Source: Acidobacteriota bacterium (GTDB lineage: Bacteria; Planctomycetota; Phycisphaerae; WQYP01; JAJZKJ01). Taken from it: 9,818 bases of DNA. Shown here piece by piece: positions 1-5,759 of the stretch; within the stretch, counting starts at the first letter, position 1, and the number at the start of each line of letters is the position of its first letter. Both the position numbers and the translations under genes were made by a program. The notes under the pieces are model-generated. The model had not been told where the DNA came from. It saw only the letters and a list, made by a program, of their open reading frames with translations, and did no database searches. The stretch is taken from contig JAJZKJ010000049.1 of assembly GCA_021804195.1 (NCBI GenBank), positions 1 to 9,818 of the forward strand, in the 5' to 3' direction.

Positions 1-812
1 GGGGGTTGCAGGTCGGCGATCAGCCCCCATTCGAAGCGCGAGCGCAGCCGTTCCTCGAGTTGCACCAGCTCGCGCGGCGGCCGGTCGCTCGAAACCACGA
101 TCTGTTTTTCCACTCCATGCAGCGCATTGAAGGTATGAAAAAACTCTTCCTGGGTGCGCTCTTTGTTGGCGATGAATTGAATGTCGTCTATCAGCAGCAG
201 ATCAATCGTGCGGTAGCGCTCGCGGAAGGTGATCATGCGTTCGGTGCGCAGCGCGGTGATGAGCTCATTGGTAAAGCGCTCGGCGGTGATGTATTCGACC
301 TTGAGCTGCGGCCGCTGCTGGTGCACCTGGTGCCCGATGGCCTGCATGAGATGAGTTTTCCCCATGCCCACGCCGCCATACAGAAACAAGGGGTTGTAGG
401 CTTTGCCCGGCCGTTCAGCCACCGCCTGCGCCGCGGCATGGGCAAACTGATTGGCCCCGCCGACCACAAAAGTGTCAAAGCGATAGCGGGGGTTCAGGCT
501 GCCCAGCGGGGAATCAAAATCGAGGCGCTTTTGCAGCGGCGCGGCGGCCGCGCCCGGGGCCACAAACTCGACCCGCTGAATGCTGCCGCGCAGCTGCAGC
601 CGGCTCAGCGCCTGCTCAATCTGCGGGCCAAAGCGCTCTTTCACCCGTTCGCCTTCGGCATTGGGCACGGACACGTACAGGGTGCCCTCTTCCAGCCGTT
701 CCTGCCGTGTGGTGCGCAGCCAGACTTCGAAACTATGAGGGTTGATCTGCTTGCGCATCTCGCCCAGAATCGCGTCCCAGGCGGTTTCGCGTTGTGCTTT
801 TGCAAATGCCAT
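1..812 (-). CDS. dnaA: Chromosomal replication initiator DnaA, N-terminal 270 residues (cut by window edge)
   Basis: DnaA is the AAA+ ATPase that binds DnaA boxes and melts the origin. Reading the minus strand from the ATG at 812-810 gives an open frame of 270 codons that runs off the window start, so the lid and the DNA-binding domain IV are missing. Domain I occupies about residues 8-80 (W12, W31). A short linker follows, and the AAA+ domain begins near residue 105. Walker A is GGVGMGKT (146-153), Walker B is LLLIDD (205-210), sensor 1 is VVSSDRPP (239-246), and the box VII arginine finger is R259 in SRFEWGL. No other in-frame start lies between the ATG and the upstream stop, so the start is secure, although no good Shine-Dalgarno precedes it. 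The gene is divergent from rpmH, the usual arrangement next to this cluster. Confidence 0.97.
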   Translation of the reverse strand, partial: MAFAKAQRETAWDAILGEMRKQINPHSFEVWLRTTRQERLEEGTLYVSVPNAEGERVKERFGPQIEQALSRLQLRGSIQRVEFVAPGAAAAPLQKRLDFDSPLGSLNPRYRFDTFVVGGANQFAHAAAQAVAERPGKAYNPLFLYGGVGMGKTHLMQAIGHQVHQQRPQLKVEYITAERFTNELITALRTERMITFRERYRTIDLLLIDDIQFIANKERTQEEFFHTFNALHGVEKQIVVSSDRPPRELVQLEERLRSRFEWGLIADLQP

Positions 813-871
813 GCGGCGGTGCTTGAGCCAGCAGCGGGAAAACTCAGGACCGCTTAGGCAACTCCCTTGTC

Positions 872-886
872 ATCGTTTGCGACGAT
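872..886. promoter_or_regulatory. Small inverted repeat at the predicted dnaA transcription start
   Basis: ATCGT (872-876), TTGCG, ACGAT (882-886) is a perfect 5-bp dyad. It coincides with the start site predicted from the dnaA promoter candidate, so it could be an operator. A dyad this short can also arise by chance. Confidence 0.22.
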
Positions 887-891
887 TGTTT

Positions 892-920
892 GTTGTACCG
901 TTTACGCAAAAAATTTGCAA
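892..920 (-). promoter_or_regulatory. Candidate dnaA promoter (sigma-70 type)
   Basis: On the minus strand TTGCAA (920-915, 4 of 6 matches to TTGACA) is followed after exactly 17 nt by TACAAC (897-892, 4 of 6 matches to TATAAT). This would start transcription near 885 and give a dnaA leader of about 70 nt. It is a consensus match only. Confidence 0.4.
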
Positions 921-1039
921 TCAAAATTTTTCAGCCGGGCGCTGCCTGTGCCGCGGCAGGTTATTACGGCCTGAAAGTTCAACCAGCGCGCGAAGGCGCG
1001 CCGGGTTTTTCCGCGCCGCGGGCGCAAATTTTTTGCGCC
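906..1039. other. AT-rich tract and inverted repeats in the dnaA-rpmH intergenic region
   Basis: The gap from 813 to 1190 holds no supported gene. It contains an AT-rich tract (about 902-932) and three dyads: GCAAA-AAA-TTTGC (906-918), GGCGCG/CGCGCC (995-1000 with 1012-1017), and a perfect 8+3+8 dyad GGCGCAAA-TTT-TTTGCGCC (1021-1039). I looked for DnaA boxes (TTATNCACA) on both strands and found none, so an origin here is not supported. The dyads may be regulator sites between the two divergent promoters. The first and third share the core GCAAA(N3)TTTGC. Confidence 0.4.
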
Positions 1040-1047
1040 GTGCGGAC

Positions 1048-1077
1048 TTGTGCGCCGCCCCGGCCAGCCCGTATAAT
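1048..1077 (+). promoter_or_regulatory. Candidate promoter of the rpmH-rnpA-yidD-yidC-jag operon
   Basis: A perfect TATAAT (1072-1077), inside TATAATAAT, follows TTGTGC (1048-1053) after 18 nt. Transcription would begin near 1084, giving a leader of about 100 nt before the rpmH and rnpA starts. The exact -10 match stands out in this GC-rich sequence. Confidence 0.6.
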
Positions 1078-1142
1078 AATCTTTTGTGCGGTCGCGGCGC
1101 GCGCCCTGTGATCGGGGTTAATGACAGCGCGCCGGATAACGA

Positions 1143-1170
1143 CGGCCGGAGTCCATTCCGGTTCCGGCCG
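1143..1170 (+). promoter_or_regulatory. Leader hairpin just upstream of the rpmH/rnpA ribosome binding site
   Basis: CGGCCGGA (1143-1150) pairs perfectly with TCCGGCCG (1163-1170) around a 12-nt loop. The stem ends 5 nt before the GGAG at 1176. It lies in the predicted 5' leader and is GC-rich enough to form in RNA. A role in translational control is inferred from its position only. Confidence 0.4.
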
Positions 1171-1175
1171 CTTGC

Positions 1176-1179
1176 GGAG
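1176..1179 (+). promoter_or_regulatory. Shared Shine-Dalgarno sequence for rnpA and rpmH
   Basis: GGAG lies 4 nt before the GTG at 1184 (rnpA frame) and 11 nt before the ATG at 1191 (rpmH). No other Shine-Dalgarno is visible for either gene. One site therefore probably serves both starts, neither at the ideal distance. Confidence 0.5.
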
Positions 1180-1183
1180 ATTC

Positions 1184-1747
1184 GTGACCCATGCCGAAGA
1201 GAACGTTCCAACCCAACCGGCGCCATCGCGTCAAAACCCACGGCTTTCGCCGCCGCATGCGCACCCAGGGCGGGCGGGCCGTGCTGGCGCGGCGGCGCTC
1301 CCAGGGCCGCCGCCGTCTGACCGTCAAGCCCGGTCATCGTCAGTAACCAGTCACCTGCCGGCGGCCGCGCGCCTGCGCCGCACGGCCGAGTATCAAAGCG
1401 TATATCGTCTGGGGCGGCGGCTGCGCCCCGCCCGTTTTCAGATTGTGGCGGCCCGGCTGCCGGGCCGCGCCGCCGATGCTCCCGCCCAGTTTGGCATCAC
1501 CGTTCCCCGCCGCCTCGGCGGCGCCGTGGTGCGTAACCGGATCCGCCGCCGCACCCGCGCCCTGCTGGCCCGGTTGTTGCCGCAGGCGCCTCGCGGCTGG
1601 GCCATCGTGCTGCACCCCCGGGCGGAGGTCGCGCGGGCGCCCTTTGCGGGACTGCTCGAAGAATTAAGCCAATCGCTGCGGCATCTGGCCGCTTCCGATC
1701 CTGATATGCGGGCCACCCATGATGCCGCTCCAACGAGGCGCCCATGA
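1184..1747 (+). CDS. rnpA: RNase P protein component with N-terminal extension that overprints rpmH
   Basis: RnpA is the protein subunit of RNase P, which matures tRNA 5' ends. The family core occupies about residues 57-165 of 187. It includes the aromatic/basic segment [14 protein letters not shown] (66-79) and the diagnostic RNR motif in [11 protein letters not shown] (115-125). The start needs comment. In this frame there is no ATG, GTG or TTG between 1184 and the core; the nearest alternative is a CTG at 1355. The frame stays open back through all of rpmH to the GTG at 1184, which has a GGAG 4 nt upstream. The gene would then carry about 54 extra residues rich in Pro, Ala and Arg. Further in-frame starts are TTG 1172 and ATG 1121, without better ribosome sites. 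The stop TGA overlaps the yidD ATG. The identity is secure; the start is an inference modelled on the known Thermus arrangement. Confidence 0.88.
   Translation: MTHAEENVPTQPAPSRQNPRLSPPHAHPGRAGRAGAAALPGPPPSDRQARSSSVTSHLPAAARLRRTAEYQSVYRLGRRLRPARFQIVAARLPGRAADAPAQFGITVPRRLGGAVVRNRIRRRTRALLARLLPQAPRGWAIVLHPRAEVARAPFAGLLEELSQSLRHLAASDPDMRATHDAAPTRRP
1191..1346 (+). CDS. rpmH: 50S ribosomal protein L34
   Basis: This is a 51-residue, extremely Arg-rich protein of the large ribosomal subunit. It begins [13 protein letters not shown], continues with KTHGFRRRM, and ends near [12 protein letters not shown]. These are the family landmarks (KRTFQP, THGFR, ARRR.GR). The length is slightly above the common 44-47 because of a short C-terminal tail. 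The ATG at 1191 is the only sensible start and lies 11 nt after GGAG. The whole gene is contained in the rnpA reading frame (frame +1 relative to rpmH), and its start is 7 nt downstream of the proposed rnpA GTG. It is the first classical gene of the operon after the promoter candidate at 1048-1077. Confidence 0.97.
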   Translation: MPKRTFQPNRRHRVKTHGFRRRMRTQGGRAVLARRRSQGRRRLTVKPGHRQ

Positions 1748-1953
1748 AAACTCTGCTGTTAGGGTTGATCCGGGGCTATCAGGCGTTCATTTCTCCCCTG
1801 TTGCCGGCAAGCTGCCGTTTTTATCCCACCTGCAGCCAATATGCACTGGAAGCGATTGAACGCTACGGCGGCGGACGCGGACTCTGGCGCGCCCTCTGCC
1901 GGCTGGCGCGCTGCCATCCCCTGAATCCTGGCGGCTATGATCCGGTGCGGTAA
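1744..1953 (+). CDS. yidD: YidD membrane protein insertion efficiency factor
   Basis: YidD is a small inner-membrane-associated protein thought to help YidC-dependent insertion. The 69 residues carry the family pattern: an N-terminal amphipathic helix, then [20 protein letters not shown] (17-36), and the GLW...C.L.RCHP..PGGYDPV ending (46-68). The four cysteines (24, 30, 52, 57) sit at family positions. The ATG shares its last bases with the rnpA stop (ATGA), and GAGG at 1735-1738 lies 5 nt upstream, so translation is probably coupled to rnpA. The length is normal. Its place between rnpA and yidC is the conserved order in many bacteria. Confidence 0.96.
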   Translation: MKTLLLGLIRGYQAFISPLLPASCRFYPTCSQYALEAIERYGGGRGLWRALCRLARCHPLNPGGYDPVR

Positions 1954-1987
1954 AAATTCAAAAACTGAGTTGGATTGAGGCATGCGC

Positions 1988-1991
1988 GAGG
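1988..1991 (+). promoter_or_regulatory. Possible ribosome binding site for an upstream TTG start of yidC
   Basis: GAGG lies 7 nt before an in-frame TTG at 1999. The ATG at 2017 has no clear Shine-Dalgarno. This leaves open a start at 1999 that would add six residues (MKDDFN) to YidC. Confidence 0.3.
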
Positions 1992-2016
1992 TACGGTTTT
2001 GAAAGACGACTTTAAT

Positions 2017-3726
2017 ATGGAACGCCGCTTGATGCTGGCTTTCCTGCTCTCCGGATTATTGCTGCTGCTGCTGGTGCCGCTGATCAATCGCCATGCCCAG
2101 CCCGCGTCTCCGTCCCCATCGGCTCCGGCTGCCCACCCCTTGCCGCATGCTGCCGCCGGCCAGGCCGCGCCGGCACAGCCATCGGCGCATGCCCGGCCGC
2201 TGGCTCCGGCCGCGAAACCGGCTTCGGCGCAGACGATCGTATCGCATGCGCCGCGGCATGAGTCGGTCACCACCCCGGTCTACCGCATTGAGTTCAGCAA
2301 TCGCGGCGCCAGCGTGCGCTCGTGGGTTCTCACCCGCTATACCGATCAGCAGTTGCATCCGCTGGATCTGGTCAATCCGCGGTTTTCCGCCCGCCACGGC
2401 TACCCGTTTCAATTTGAAGTGCCGGGCCATCCCGCCCTGGCCGGCAAACTGGCGGGGGCTTTGTTTCATACCGTGCTCACCCGCCTGCCCAACGGGCATA
2501 CCCGGCTCGATTTCACCTGGGCGCAAAACGGCTGGTTCGCGGAGAAAATCCTGGACTTCGGCCAGGGCTATCAATTGCGCGCGCGGGCGGTTGTGCGCCG
2601 GCAGGGCCGCCCGGTTCTGGCCGGACTGCTCTGGCCCGGAGCCTTTGCCGACAGCAGCCTGGAAAACAGCCACATCACCGAGCGCATTTTTGTGCGCGAT
2701 GGCGGCCTGAAGAAATGGGACCCGAGCCAGGTCGCCAATCACAGCACCTATGCCGCGGATCTGCAATTCGCCGGCTTGGAAAATAAATATTTCGCCCTGG
2801 CTTTTTTTCCTCCCGTCCATCAGCCGCTGCGGCTGACCCGGCTGAAAACTTTGTACCATCCCCTGCTCTGGAAATCCGGCCGGCCGCAAACCGCGCCCAA
2901 GCCGGTGAATACGCTGGGCCTGGGCGTGGCCGCCGCGGGCTGGCTGCGGGTATTTGTCGGCCCCAAGCGGCTGCAATTGCTGCATCGCGTGGCGCCCCAT
3001 CTTTCCGCCATCGTCCACTTTGGCTGGTTTGGCTTTGCCGCCAAGCCGCTGTTTCTATGGATGCGCTGGACCTATAACCACTGGATTCACAACTACGGCT
3101 GGGTGATCCTCTTCGTGACCTTCGTGATCACCATGATCATGTTTCCCTTCCGGCTCACGGCCCAGAAGACCCAGGTCAAAATGATTGCCCTGCAGCCGCG
3201 CATCAAGGCGCTCAACGACAAAATGCGCAAGCTGCCTCTGAAAGATCCCAAGCGCCAGCAAATGCAGCAGGAAATGATGAAGATGTATCAGGAAGAGGGC
3301 GTGAACCCGCTCGGCGGCTGCCTGCCCATGCTCATTCCGCTGCCGCTGATCTATGCCTTCTACGAAGTGCTCGAAACCAGCATCGAGCTGCGCCATGCGC
3401 CTTTTCTCGGCTATCTGCACGATCTTTCGGCGCGCGACCCCTACTTTATTTTGCCGCTGCTGCTGGTGGCCTCGCAGTTCTGGTTTATGTCCATGGTGCC
3501 GATGATGGCCGGGACCGATCCCATGCAGGCCAAAATCATGCGCTACGGCATGCCGCTGTTTATGGGCTACATCTTTTTCCTCATGCCCAGCGGCGTGGAC
3601 TTGTATTATCTCGGCAGCAATCTCATCAACGTGGGTCAGCAGTACGTGATTAACCGCCGTTATGCGCCGCTCAAGCCGGCCGCGCCCGCGGCCAAAGGCA
3701 AAAAAGCGGTCGCGCGGCGGAAATAG
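2017..3726 (+). CDS. yidC: Membrane protein insertase YidC (Oxa1 family, long Gram-negative form)
   Basis: YidC inserts and folds inner-membrane proteins, alone or with SecYEG. From the ATG at 2017 it has 569 residues. A first transmembrane helix spans about 5-24, followed by an Ala/Pro/His-rich linker (27-75). The periplasmic P1 domain spans about 85-325. The conserved insertase core spans about 335-550 and has further helices near 361-377, 434-452, 476-495 and 510-525. The hydrophilic-groove arginine is R379 in FPFRLTAQK. The cytoplasmic hairpin follows (390-428), then NPLGGCLPML. The tail is basic (GKKAVARRK), as is common in YidC that contacts the ribosome. Alternative in-frame starts are TTG 1999, which has the better ribosome site, and TTG 1975. 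The gene lies 63 nt after yidD, and its TAG lies inside the jag ribosome site, so it is co-transcribed. Confidence 0.96.
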   Translation: MERRLMLAFLLSGLLLLLLVPLINRHAQPASPSPSAPAAHPLPHAAAGQAAPAQPSAHARPLAPAAKPASAQTIVSHAPRHESVTTPVYRIEFSNRGASVRSWVLTRYTDQQLHPLDLVNPRFSARHGYPFQFEVPGHPALAGKLAGALFHTVLTRLPNGHTRLDFTWAQNGWFAEKILDFGQGYQLRARAVVRRQGRPVLAGLLWPGAFADSSLENSHITERIFVRDGGLKKWDPSQVANHSTYAADLQFAGLENKYFALAFFPPVHQPLRLTRLKTLYHPLLWKSGRPQTAPKPVNTLGLGVAAAGWLRVFVGPKRLQLLHRVAPHLSAIVHFGWFGFAAKPLFLWMRWTYNHWIHNYGWVILFVTFVITMIMFPFRLTAQKTQVKMIALQPRIKALNDKMRKLPLKDPKRQQMQQEMMKMYQEEGVNPLGGCLPMLIPLPLIYAFYEVLETSIELRHAPFLGYLHDLSARDPYFILPLLLVASQFWFMSMVPMMAGTDPMQAKIMRYGMPLFMGYIFFLMPSGVDLYYLGSNLINVGQQYVINRRYAPLKPAAPAAKGKKAVARRK

Positions 3727-3730
3727 GAGA
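3725..3730 (+). promoter_or_regulatory. Strong Shine-Dalgarno of jag, overlapping the yidC stop
   Basis: AGGAGA begins within the yidC stop codon (TAG, 3724-3726). It is followed by two consecutive ATG codons at 3735 and 3738, 4 and 7 nt away. The second ATG has the better spacing. Confidence 0.65.
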
Positions 3731-3734
3731 GCCA

Positions 3735-4265
3735 ATGATGGAAACCACTCCCGGCAACGCCGCGGCGGCAAACCAGGAAACTCCGCTGCGGGAGTTCCTG
3801 AACGCCCTGATCCAGTCCAGCGGCCTGCGCCTGCAATACGAGCTGGCCGCCATGCACGATCCCGAAGGCGGCCCGGGCTGGACGGTGAACTTCACCGGCC
3901 CCGATGCGTCCCGCCTGGGCGAGCGGCAGGAAGAATTGCTGCGCAGCCTCGAACACCTGCTGCGCGAAGGCCTGCGCCTGGGCCCGCGGCTGCACTGTGA
4001 CTGGATGGGCCAGCGCCAGTTGCGGGGCGAAGAGCTCAGCCGGGTGGCGCGGCTGGCGGCCGAGCAGGTGGCGCGCACCGGACTGCCGCACGAATTTGCT
4101 CCCATGTCGTCCCGCGAGCGGCGGCTGATTCACCTGGCGCTGCGTGACGCCGCCGGGGTGCGCAGCCTGAGCGAGGGCGAAGGCCCGCGCCGCCATGTTG
4201 TGATCCAGCCGCTGACCCCGGCCAAAACTTTGACCGCCAAACGGCGCGAATACCGCCGGTTATAA
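3735..4265 (+). CDS. jag: Jag/KhpB-type RNA-binding protein with KH-like and R3H domains
   Basis: This is the usual downstream partner of yidC, a cytoplasmic RNA-binding protein (SpoIIIJ-associated protein, KhpB). The 176 residues lack the separate Jag-N domain. A KH-like region spans about 17-95. Where KH domains carry a GxxG loop this protein has GERQ (62-65), so the second glycine is missing. The C-terminal R3H domain spans about 105-160 and has the defining R-x3-H (R129, H133) in SSRERRLIHLALRD, followed by SEGEGPRRHVVI. The C-terminus is very basic. Translation may start at either tandem ATG (3735 or 3738). It is the last gene of the operon: its stop lies 3 nt before a structured repeat, and the gene often found next in this cluster (mnmE) is absent. 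Confidence 0.92.
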   Translation: MMETTPGNAAAANQETPLREFLNALIQSSGLRLQYELAAMHDPEGGPGWTVNFTGPDASRLGERQEELLRSLEHLLREGLRLGPRLHCDWMGQRQLRGEELSRVARLAAEQVARTGLPHEFAPMSSRERRLIHLALRDAAGVRSLSEGEGPRRHVVIQPLTPAKTLTAKRREYRRL

Positions 4266-4268
4266 AGC

Positions 4269-4378
4269 GGACGGGGCACCTGCCAGGACCCGTCCGGTGT
4301 CAGTTGAGTAAAATTGGGCCACGTTTTGGCGCCGAGGCCGGACAGTGGAACGGCGAAGCAAAAAAGTGGCCCCGCCAC
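4269..4378 (+). repeat. Structured dispersed repeat, copy 1 (about 110 bp)
   Basis: This stretch matches 6845-6955 at about 88% (12 differences and one single-base gap, counted by eye), in the same orientation. It folds as follows: stem A GGACGGG/CCCGTCC (4269-4275 with 4289-4295); stem B TCAGTT/AATTGG (4300-4305 with 4312-4317, two G-U pairs as RNA); stem C GCCAC...TTTT with AAAA...GTGGC (4318-4327 with 4361-4370); inner stem D CGCCG/CGGCG (4330-4334 with 4351-4355); and a competing local hairpin GTGGC-CCC-GCCAC (4366-4378). It fills the gap between jag and the hydrolase gene. I see no target-site duplication and no ORF conserved between the copies, because the gap shifts the frame. Confidence 0.88.
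4360..4378 (-). terminator. Terminator-like hairpin plus T6 on the minus strand, inside repeat copy 1
   Basis: Read on the minus strand, GTGGC-GGG-GCCAC is followed directly by TTTTTT, the form of an intrinsic terminator. No minus-strand gene lies upstream of it here, so it may block antisense transcription, or it may simply be part of the repeat's fold. Confidence 0.35.
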
Positions 4379-4397
4379 CATTGAATCGGATACAACC

Positions 4398-5312
4398 ATG
4401 CGGATCGGAAAATATTTGAATTCGGGCCATGAGCGGCCTTTTCTTCAAAATCAGAACCATTGGCTGGACTGGAGCGCGCTGCGCGACCACGCGCCCGAAG
4501 CCGGCCTGCGGGATTTAATGGCCGCGGCGCTGGAAGGCACGCCCGCGGCCCAGGCGGCGTTTTTTACCGCTTTGCCCGGTTTGGAAACCTGGCTGGCGCG
4601 GGATGCGGCGCAGCTCGCCCGCTTGTTTTCCGCGCACGGTCAATCCGGTCTGCCGCAAGCGATCGCCCCACCCTGCCGGCCGTTAAACTTTATCTGTGTG
4701 GGCCTGAATTACCGCGACCATGCTCTCGAGTCAGGCGCCGAACCTCCGGCCGCGCCGCTGTTATTTGCTAAAACCGGCAACGCCATCCATGCCCACGGAG
4801 CGCCGATTCGTTTGCCCCAGACCTCGCAGAAGGTGGATTATGAGGCCGAACTGGCCGTCGTCATCGGCCGCCGCTGCCATGGAGTTTCCGCCGCCGATGC
4901 CTTGGCGCATGTGGCCGGATACTGCTGCGGCAACGACATCAGCGCCCGCGATTTTCAGTTTGCCGACGGACAGTGGTATCGCGGCAAAAGCGGCGACGGC
5001 TTCGGCCCCTTCGGCCCCGTAATCGTTACCCCGGGGGAAGCCGGCGATCCGCATCAACTGCGCATTCAATTGCGCCTCAATGGCCAGAAGATGCAGGATT
5101 CCAATACCAGCAATCTCATCTTCTCCATTCCCGAATTGATCGCCTATATTTCCAAAACGATTACGCTTGAGTCGGGCGATGTGATTTTTACCGGCACCCC
5201 TCCGGGGGTGGGTTTTGCCCGCAAACCTCCGGTGTATTTGAAAAATGCAGATCTGATGGAAGTGGAGATCGAAAATCTTGGCATTTTGGCCAATTCGATT
5301 GTGGCTGGCTAA
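4398..5312 (+). CDS. Fumarylacetoacetate hydrolase (FAH) superfamily protein
   Basis: FAH-fold enzymes are cytoplasmic, metal-dependent C-C hydrolases, decarboxylases or isomerases acting on acylpyruvate or hydroxymuconate-type substrates in aromatic amino acid and related breakdown. The 304 residues hold an N-terminal domain (1-90) of the kind seen in the homodimeric branch. The core starts at FICVGLNYRDHALESG (98-113), with the His-Glu pair at H108 and E111. Metal ligands are E149 and E151 in DYEAELAVVIG, and D180 in CGNDISARD. K197 lies in KSGDGFGPFGP, and TGTPPGVG is at 265-272. All the usual active-site residues are present, so it is probably active; the substrate cannot be told from sequence. 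The ATG at 4398 matches the family N-terminus and lies 20 nt after repeat copy 1. The frame is open back into the repeat (to 4314), but that part is repeat sequence and unlikely to be translated. Confidence 0.93.
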   Translation: MRIGKYLNSGHERPFLQNQNHWLDWSALRDHAPEAGLRDLMAAALEGTPAAQAAFFTALPGLETWLARDAAQLARLFSAHGQSGLPQAIAPPCRPLNFICVGLNYRDHALESGAEPPAAPLLFAKTGNAIHAHGAPIRLPQTSQKVDYEAELAVVIGRRCHGVSAADALAHVAGYCCGNDISARDFQFADGQWYRGKSGDGFGPFGPVIVTPGEAGDPHQLRIQLRLNGQKMQDSNTSNLIFSIPELIAYISKTITLESGDVIFTGTPPGVGFARKPPVYLKNADLMEVEIENLGILANSIVAG

Positions 5313-5359
5313 TTGGCCCATAAAATGCTCGAAATAAATATGGGAGCGGGACGAAACCT

Positions 5360-5482
5360 ATGATCTCCAATGTTGAAGCTTTAGCAATCGGGCTTTTGGC
5401 CGCGGGTTTGACAACCTCGATTGGCTTTTGGACCACCCGCGTGGTCGTAAATGGCATGGCTCGTGGTCTGCGCAAGAAGTAG
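5360..5482 (+). CDS. 40-residue single-span membrane peptide, unrecognised
   Basis: I do not recognise this family. An ATG at 5360 opens a 40-codon frame ending in TAG. The peptide has a hydrophobic segment from about residue 7 to 25 (ALAIGLLAAGLTTSIGFW) and a basic C-terminus (ARGLRKK), the look of a small inner-membrane protein with a cytoplasmic tail. GGGAG at 5342-5346 lies 13 nt upstream, farther than ideal. The gene starts 47 nt after the FAH-family stop on the same strand and could share its transcript. Supporting points are the clean hydrophobic/basic layout and the lack of any competing gene in this interval. No function can be assigned. Confidence 0.6.
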   Translation: MISNVEALAIGLLAAGLTTSIGFWTTRVVVNGMARGLRKK

Positions 5483-5534
5483 GTTTACGAGTAATTTTTA
5501 TACATAGTGCATATATTCAGGGTAGGTTTTACCT

Positions 5535-5750
5535 TCAGCGGCGCCAGAATAGCCGGCCGATCAGCCGGCCCGCAAAAAATCCCGTCACGGCGGTTGTAAT
5601 CAGCGTGGCCTTCCAGTGCCGGGCCGCCTGTTCGCGCCAGTCCAGACCGCTTTGAATCTGCAGCCGCAACAGGCGGAAAGTCTGTTCCAGCCGGAGTCGC
5701 CTGCGATCCAGGCGCCGGTTGATTTCAGCGGGGTTGGGAGCGGTTGCCAT
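5535..5750 (-). CDS. Small helical protein with C-terminal glycine-zipper membrane anchor
   Basis: The 71 residues start at the ATG at 5750. The N-terminal half (8-46) is highly charged and helical, rich in Arg and Leu with likely coiled-coil character (RRLDRRRLRLEQTFRLLRL). A C-terminal transmembrane helix follows (about 48-68), carrying a G-x3-G-x3-G zipper (G57, G61, G65) and ending in RR. This resembles the layout of the YqjD/ElaB (DUF883) and DUF3618 proteins, which are small membrane-anchored proteins of uncertain role, some linked to ribosome association. I cannot assign it to either. It is the third gene of a minus-strand set after pgsA, 9 nt downstream of the preceding gene. It ends convergently with the small plus-strand gene at 5360-5482. 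Confidence 0.7.
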   Translation of the reverse strand: MATAPNPAEINRRLDRRRLRLEQTFRLLRLQIQSGLDWREQAARHWKATLITTAVTGFFAGRLIGRLFWRR

Positions 5751-5759
5751 AAACGGGTC

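Noticed and set aside
6..857. Long plus-strand open frame of 283 codons opposite dnaA
   Set aside because: It is the antisense shadow of dnaA, which shows Walker A, Walker B, sensor 1 and arginine finger motifs on the minus strand.
813..1190. Chromosomal origin of replication
   Set aside because: The gene context is suggestive, but no DnaA boxes are recognisable and GC skew cannot be judged from this window.
2056..3018. Minus-strand open frame of 320 codons opposite yidC
   Set aside because: It is rich in Gln, Arg and Gly without recognisable domains, and yidC on the plus strand is unmistakable. Long antisense frames are expected at this GC content.
4314..4397. N-terminal extension of the FAH-family protein back into the repeat, and the similar extension of the acetyltransferase from 6792
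   Set aside because: The shared peptide-like stretch (RPDSGTAKQK and RPDTGTAKQK) comes from the DNA repeat. It does not fit either family's N-terminus, and the ATG codons after the repeat give normal lengths.
4269..4399. A protein encoded by the repeat on the minus strand (open in both copies)
   Set aside because: A single-base gap between the copies shifts the frame halfway, so the similar peptide halves lie in different frames. This argues against a conserved product.
5483..5534. Terminator between the convergent genes ending at 5482 and 5535
   Set aside because: Only a 4-bp AGGT-TTT-ACCT dyad is present next to an AT-rich stretch; this is too weak to call.
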